From contig JAUYCU010000088.1 of NCBI GenBank assembly GCA_030692145.1, positions 1 to 5,670 of the forward strand: a stretch of 5,670 bases of DNA, read 5' to 3'. Below, in pieces: positions 5,152-5,670 of the stretch. Source of the DNA: a bacterium (lineage in GTDB: Bacteria > Patescibacteriota > Minisyncoccia > RBG-13-40-8-A). Each line of letters begins with the position of its first letter. Within the stretch, counting starts at the first letter, position 1. The notes beneath the pieces are model-generated. The model was not told where the DNA came from, searched no databases, and worked only from the letters and a program-made list of their open reading frames with translations. The position numbers and the translations under genes are program-made.

Positions 5152-5670
5152 CTATCCATTAATCAACGGCACGAAAGCAAATCCCGGAAATTCCTTTTTT
5201 TCAAACTTATCATTATCTTTTTTAACAAATAGCCAAATACTTTCTTTTATCGGTATTACCAATCTGCCATTAACCTTAAGTTGTTTTTTTAGCGCAATCG
5301 GTTCTTCTGTTGCCGAAGCAGCCCCTATAATTTTATCAAATCCCTCGACAAGCTCGGGATAAGAGGCAATATCGGAATAGCCCTTCGAACCGTCTCCGCA
5401 AATTACTTCTACAATCCCCTTCTTTATAAAATTATACCTGGAAATATTTTTCTTTGCGAATTCCGCAAGCTCGAGAATAAGTTCTATGGCAATCACCTTT
5501 CCCTTTTCGCCGACGCAATGCGCCAACAAAGCTGTTTGCCAACCCGAACCCGAACCAATATCCAGAATCTTATCATCTGGCTTAGGTTGAAGTAATTCCA
5601 ACATAAAAGCAACGGTCAACGGCTGTGAAATCGTCTGGCCATATCCAATCGGCAATGGCGCGTTAATATC
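5152..5670 (-). CDS. pcm: Protein-L-isoaspartate O-methyltransferase, 5' end outside window
   Basis: The last 172 residues are present; the frame is open to the window edge and the true start lies outside. The enzyme methylates isoaspartyl residues in damaged proteins with S-adenosylmethionine, starting their repair in the cytoplasm. The fragment starts in the family's substrate-side motif, PLPIGYGQTISQP (5-17), followed by the SAM-binding loop ILDIGSGSGWQTALLA (35-50), the acidic strand end AIE (61-63), CGDGSKGY (91-98), FDKII (111-115), the QL..NGRLVIP segment (130-140) and the C-terminal FAFVPLI (164-170), so the C-terminus is complete. Between GY (97-98) and FD (111-112) there are about six more residues than usual, coming from the repeat at 5341-5364. 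TTG at 5655 is inside the conserved motif and is not the start. It is the first visible gene of the pcm-mltG-HAD run. Confidence 0.93.
   Translation of the reverse strand, partial: DINAPLPIGYGQTISQPLTVAFMLELLQPKPDDKILDIGSGSGWQTALLAHCVGEKGKVIAIELILELAEFAKKNISRYNFIKKGIVEVICGDGSKGYSDIASYPELVEGFDKIIGAASATEEPIALKKQLKVNGRLVIPIKESIWLFVKKDNDKFEKKEFPGFAFVPLING
5341..5364 (-). repeat. In-frame dispersed-repeat-like insert encoding SYPELVEG in pcm
   Basis: The 24 bp translate to SYPELVEG (residues 103-110 of the pcm fragment), in a surface loop where homologues usually have only five or six residues. The sequence is partly palindromic (CTCGACAAGCTCGGG). From memory, SYPELVEG-like and FDKLR-like peptides recur in unrelated proteins of many draft genomes as translations of a dispersed short repeat. 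No second full copy is in this window, so repeat status rests on that recollection and on the extra loop length. Confidence 0.5.

Larger units (their letters stand above)
4862..5159 (-). pseudogene. Small ORF between pcm and mltG, apparently broken by a 112-bp insertion
   Basis: An ATG at 5159-5157 overlaps the pcm stop (ATGGATAG). From it the frame reads MDRFRPGF...FRHEVSA down to 5072, where the inverted-repeat element begins. On the far side a different frame reads LSKNGVGAVQWFPENTT...FLRINE and stops at TAA 4864-4862, overlapping the mltG start. Deleting 4960-5071 exactly joins the two halves in frame into 61 codons (GCT CTT GCC at the junction). In the present sequence the frame runs instead through the element and ends at 4890 as an 89-residue chimera that is Arg- and Pro-rich in the middle. 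Overlap with both neighbours is typical of an operon gene. I do not recognise the peptide, and no Shine-Dalgarno is seen, so its translation would depend on coupling to pcm. Short open frames in AT-rich DNA can arise by chance. Confidence 0.45.

Noticed and set aside
4890..5159. 89-residue ORF as an intact gene
   Set aside because: Its middle is the translation of the inverted-repeat element and its tail is out of phase with the protein-like frame; it is better read as a broken gene.
5465..5481. GCAAGCTCGAGAATAAG, resembling the SYPELVEG repeat
   Set aside because: It encodes the ordinary LILELA stretch expected in PCMT, with no extra length; the similarity is short and probably chance.

Overview
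The window reads as bacterial chromosome, AT-rich overall, with standard stop codons (TGA is used as a real stop by three genes), good Shine-Dalgarno sequences and sigma70-like promoters. The form of the MltG protein and the compact pcm/mltG cluster resemble Candidate Phyla Radiation (Patescibacteria, Parcubacteria-like) genomes. That placement is from memory of such proteins and is only moderately secure.

Layout, left to right. (1) 1-851, minus: an EamA/DMT-type membrane transporter whose 3' end runs off the window. (2) 871-919: a strong intrinsic terminator for the next gene. (3) 925-2094, minus: a 389-residue protein that looks like a divergent GH57-type glycoside hydrolase/deacetylase barrel. 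(4) 2095-2422: a divergent intergenic region with a good promoter on each strand. The minus transcript has a leader of about 150 nt tiled by three hairpins; the plus transcript begins with a perfect 6-bp hairpin. (5) 2423-3193, plus: a GC-rich Nudix hydrolase with a near-consensus promoter and ribosome binding site. (6) 3211-3240: a bidirectional terminator between convergent genes. (7) 3243-5670, minus: an operon-like run, in transcription order pcm (5'-truncated by the window edge), a broken small ORF, mltG, and a HAD hydrolase.

The most interesting part lies between pcm and mltG. A 112-bp element (4960-5071) with 11-bp perfect terminal inverted repeats and a core of about 74% GC sits in AT-rich sequence. 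Removing exactly this element joins an ORF that starts over the pcm stop codon to one that ends over the mltG start codon, giving a 61-codon gene overlapping both neighbours by 8 nt. The simplest reading is a MITE-like insertion that broke a translationally coupled small gene. pcm itself also carries an in-frame insert encoding SYPELVEG, which looks like a dispersed palindromic repeat tolerated inside a coding sequence.

Functionally, MltG trims nascent peptidoglycan strands, PCMT repairs isoaspartyl residues, and the HAD and Nudix proteins are probably small-molecule phosphohydrolases of unknown substrate. I saw no CRISPR array, tRNA, rRNA, transposase or recognisable defence system.
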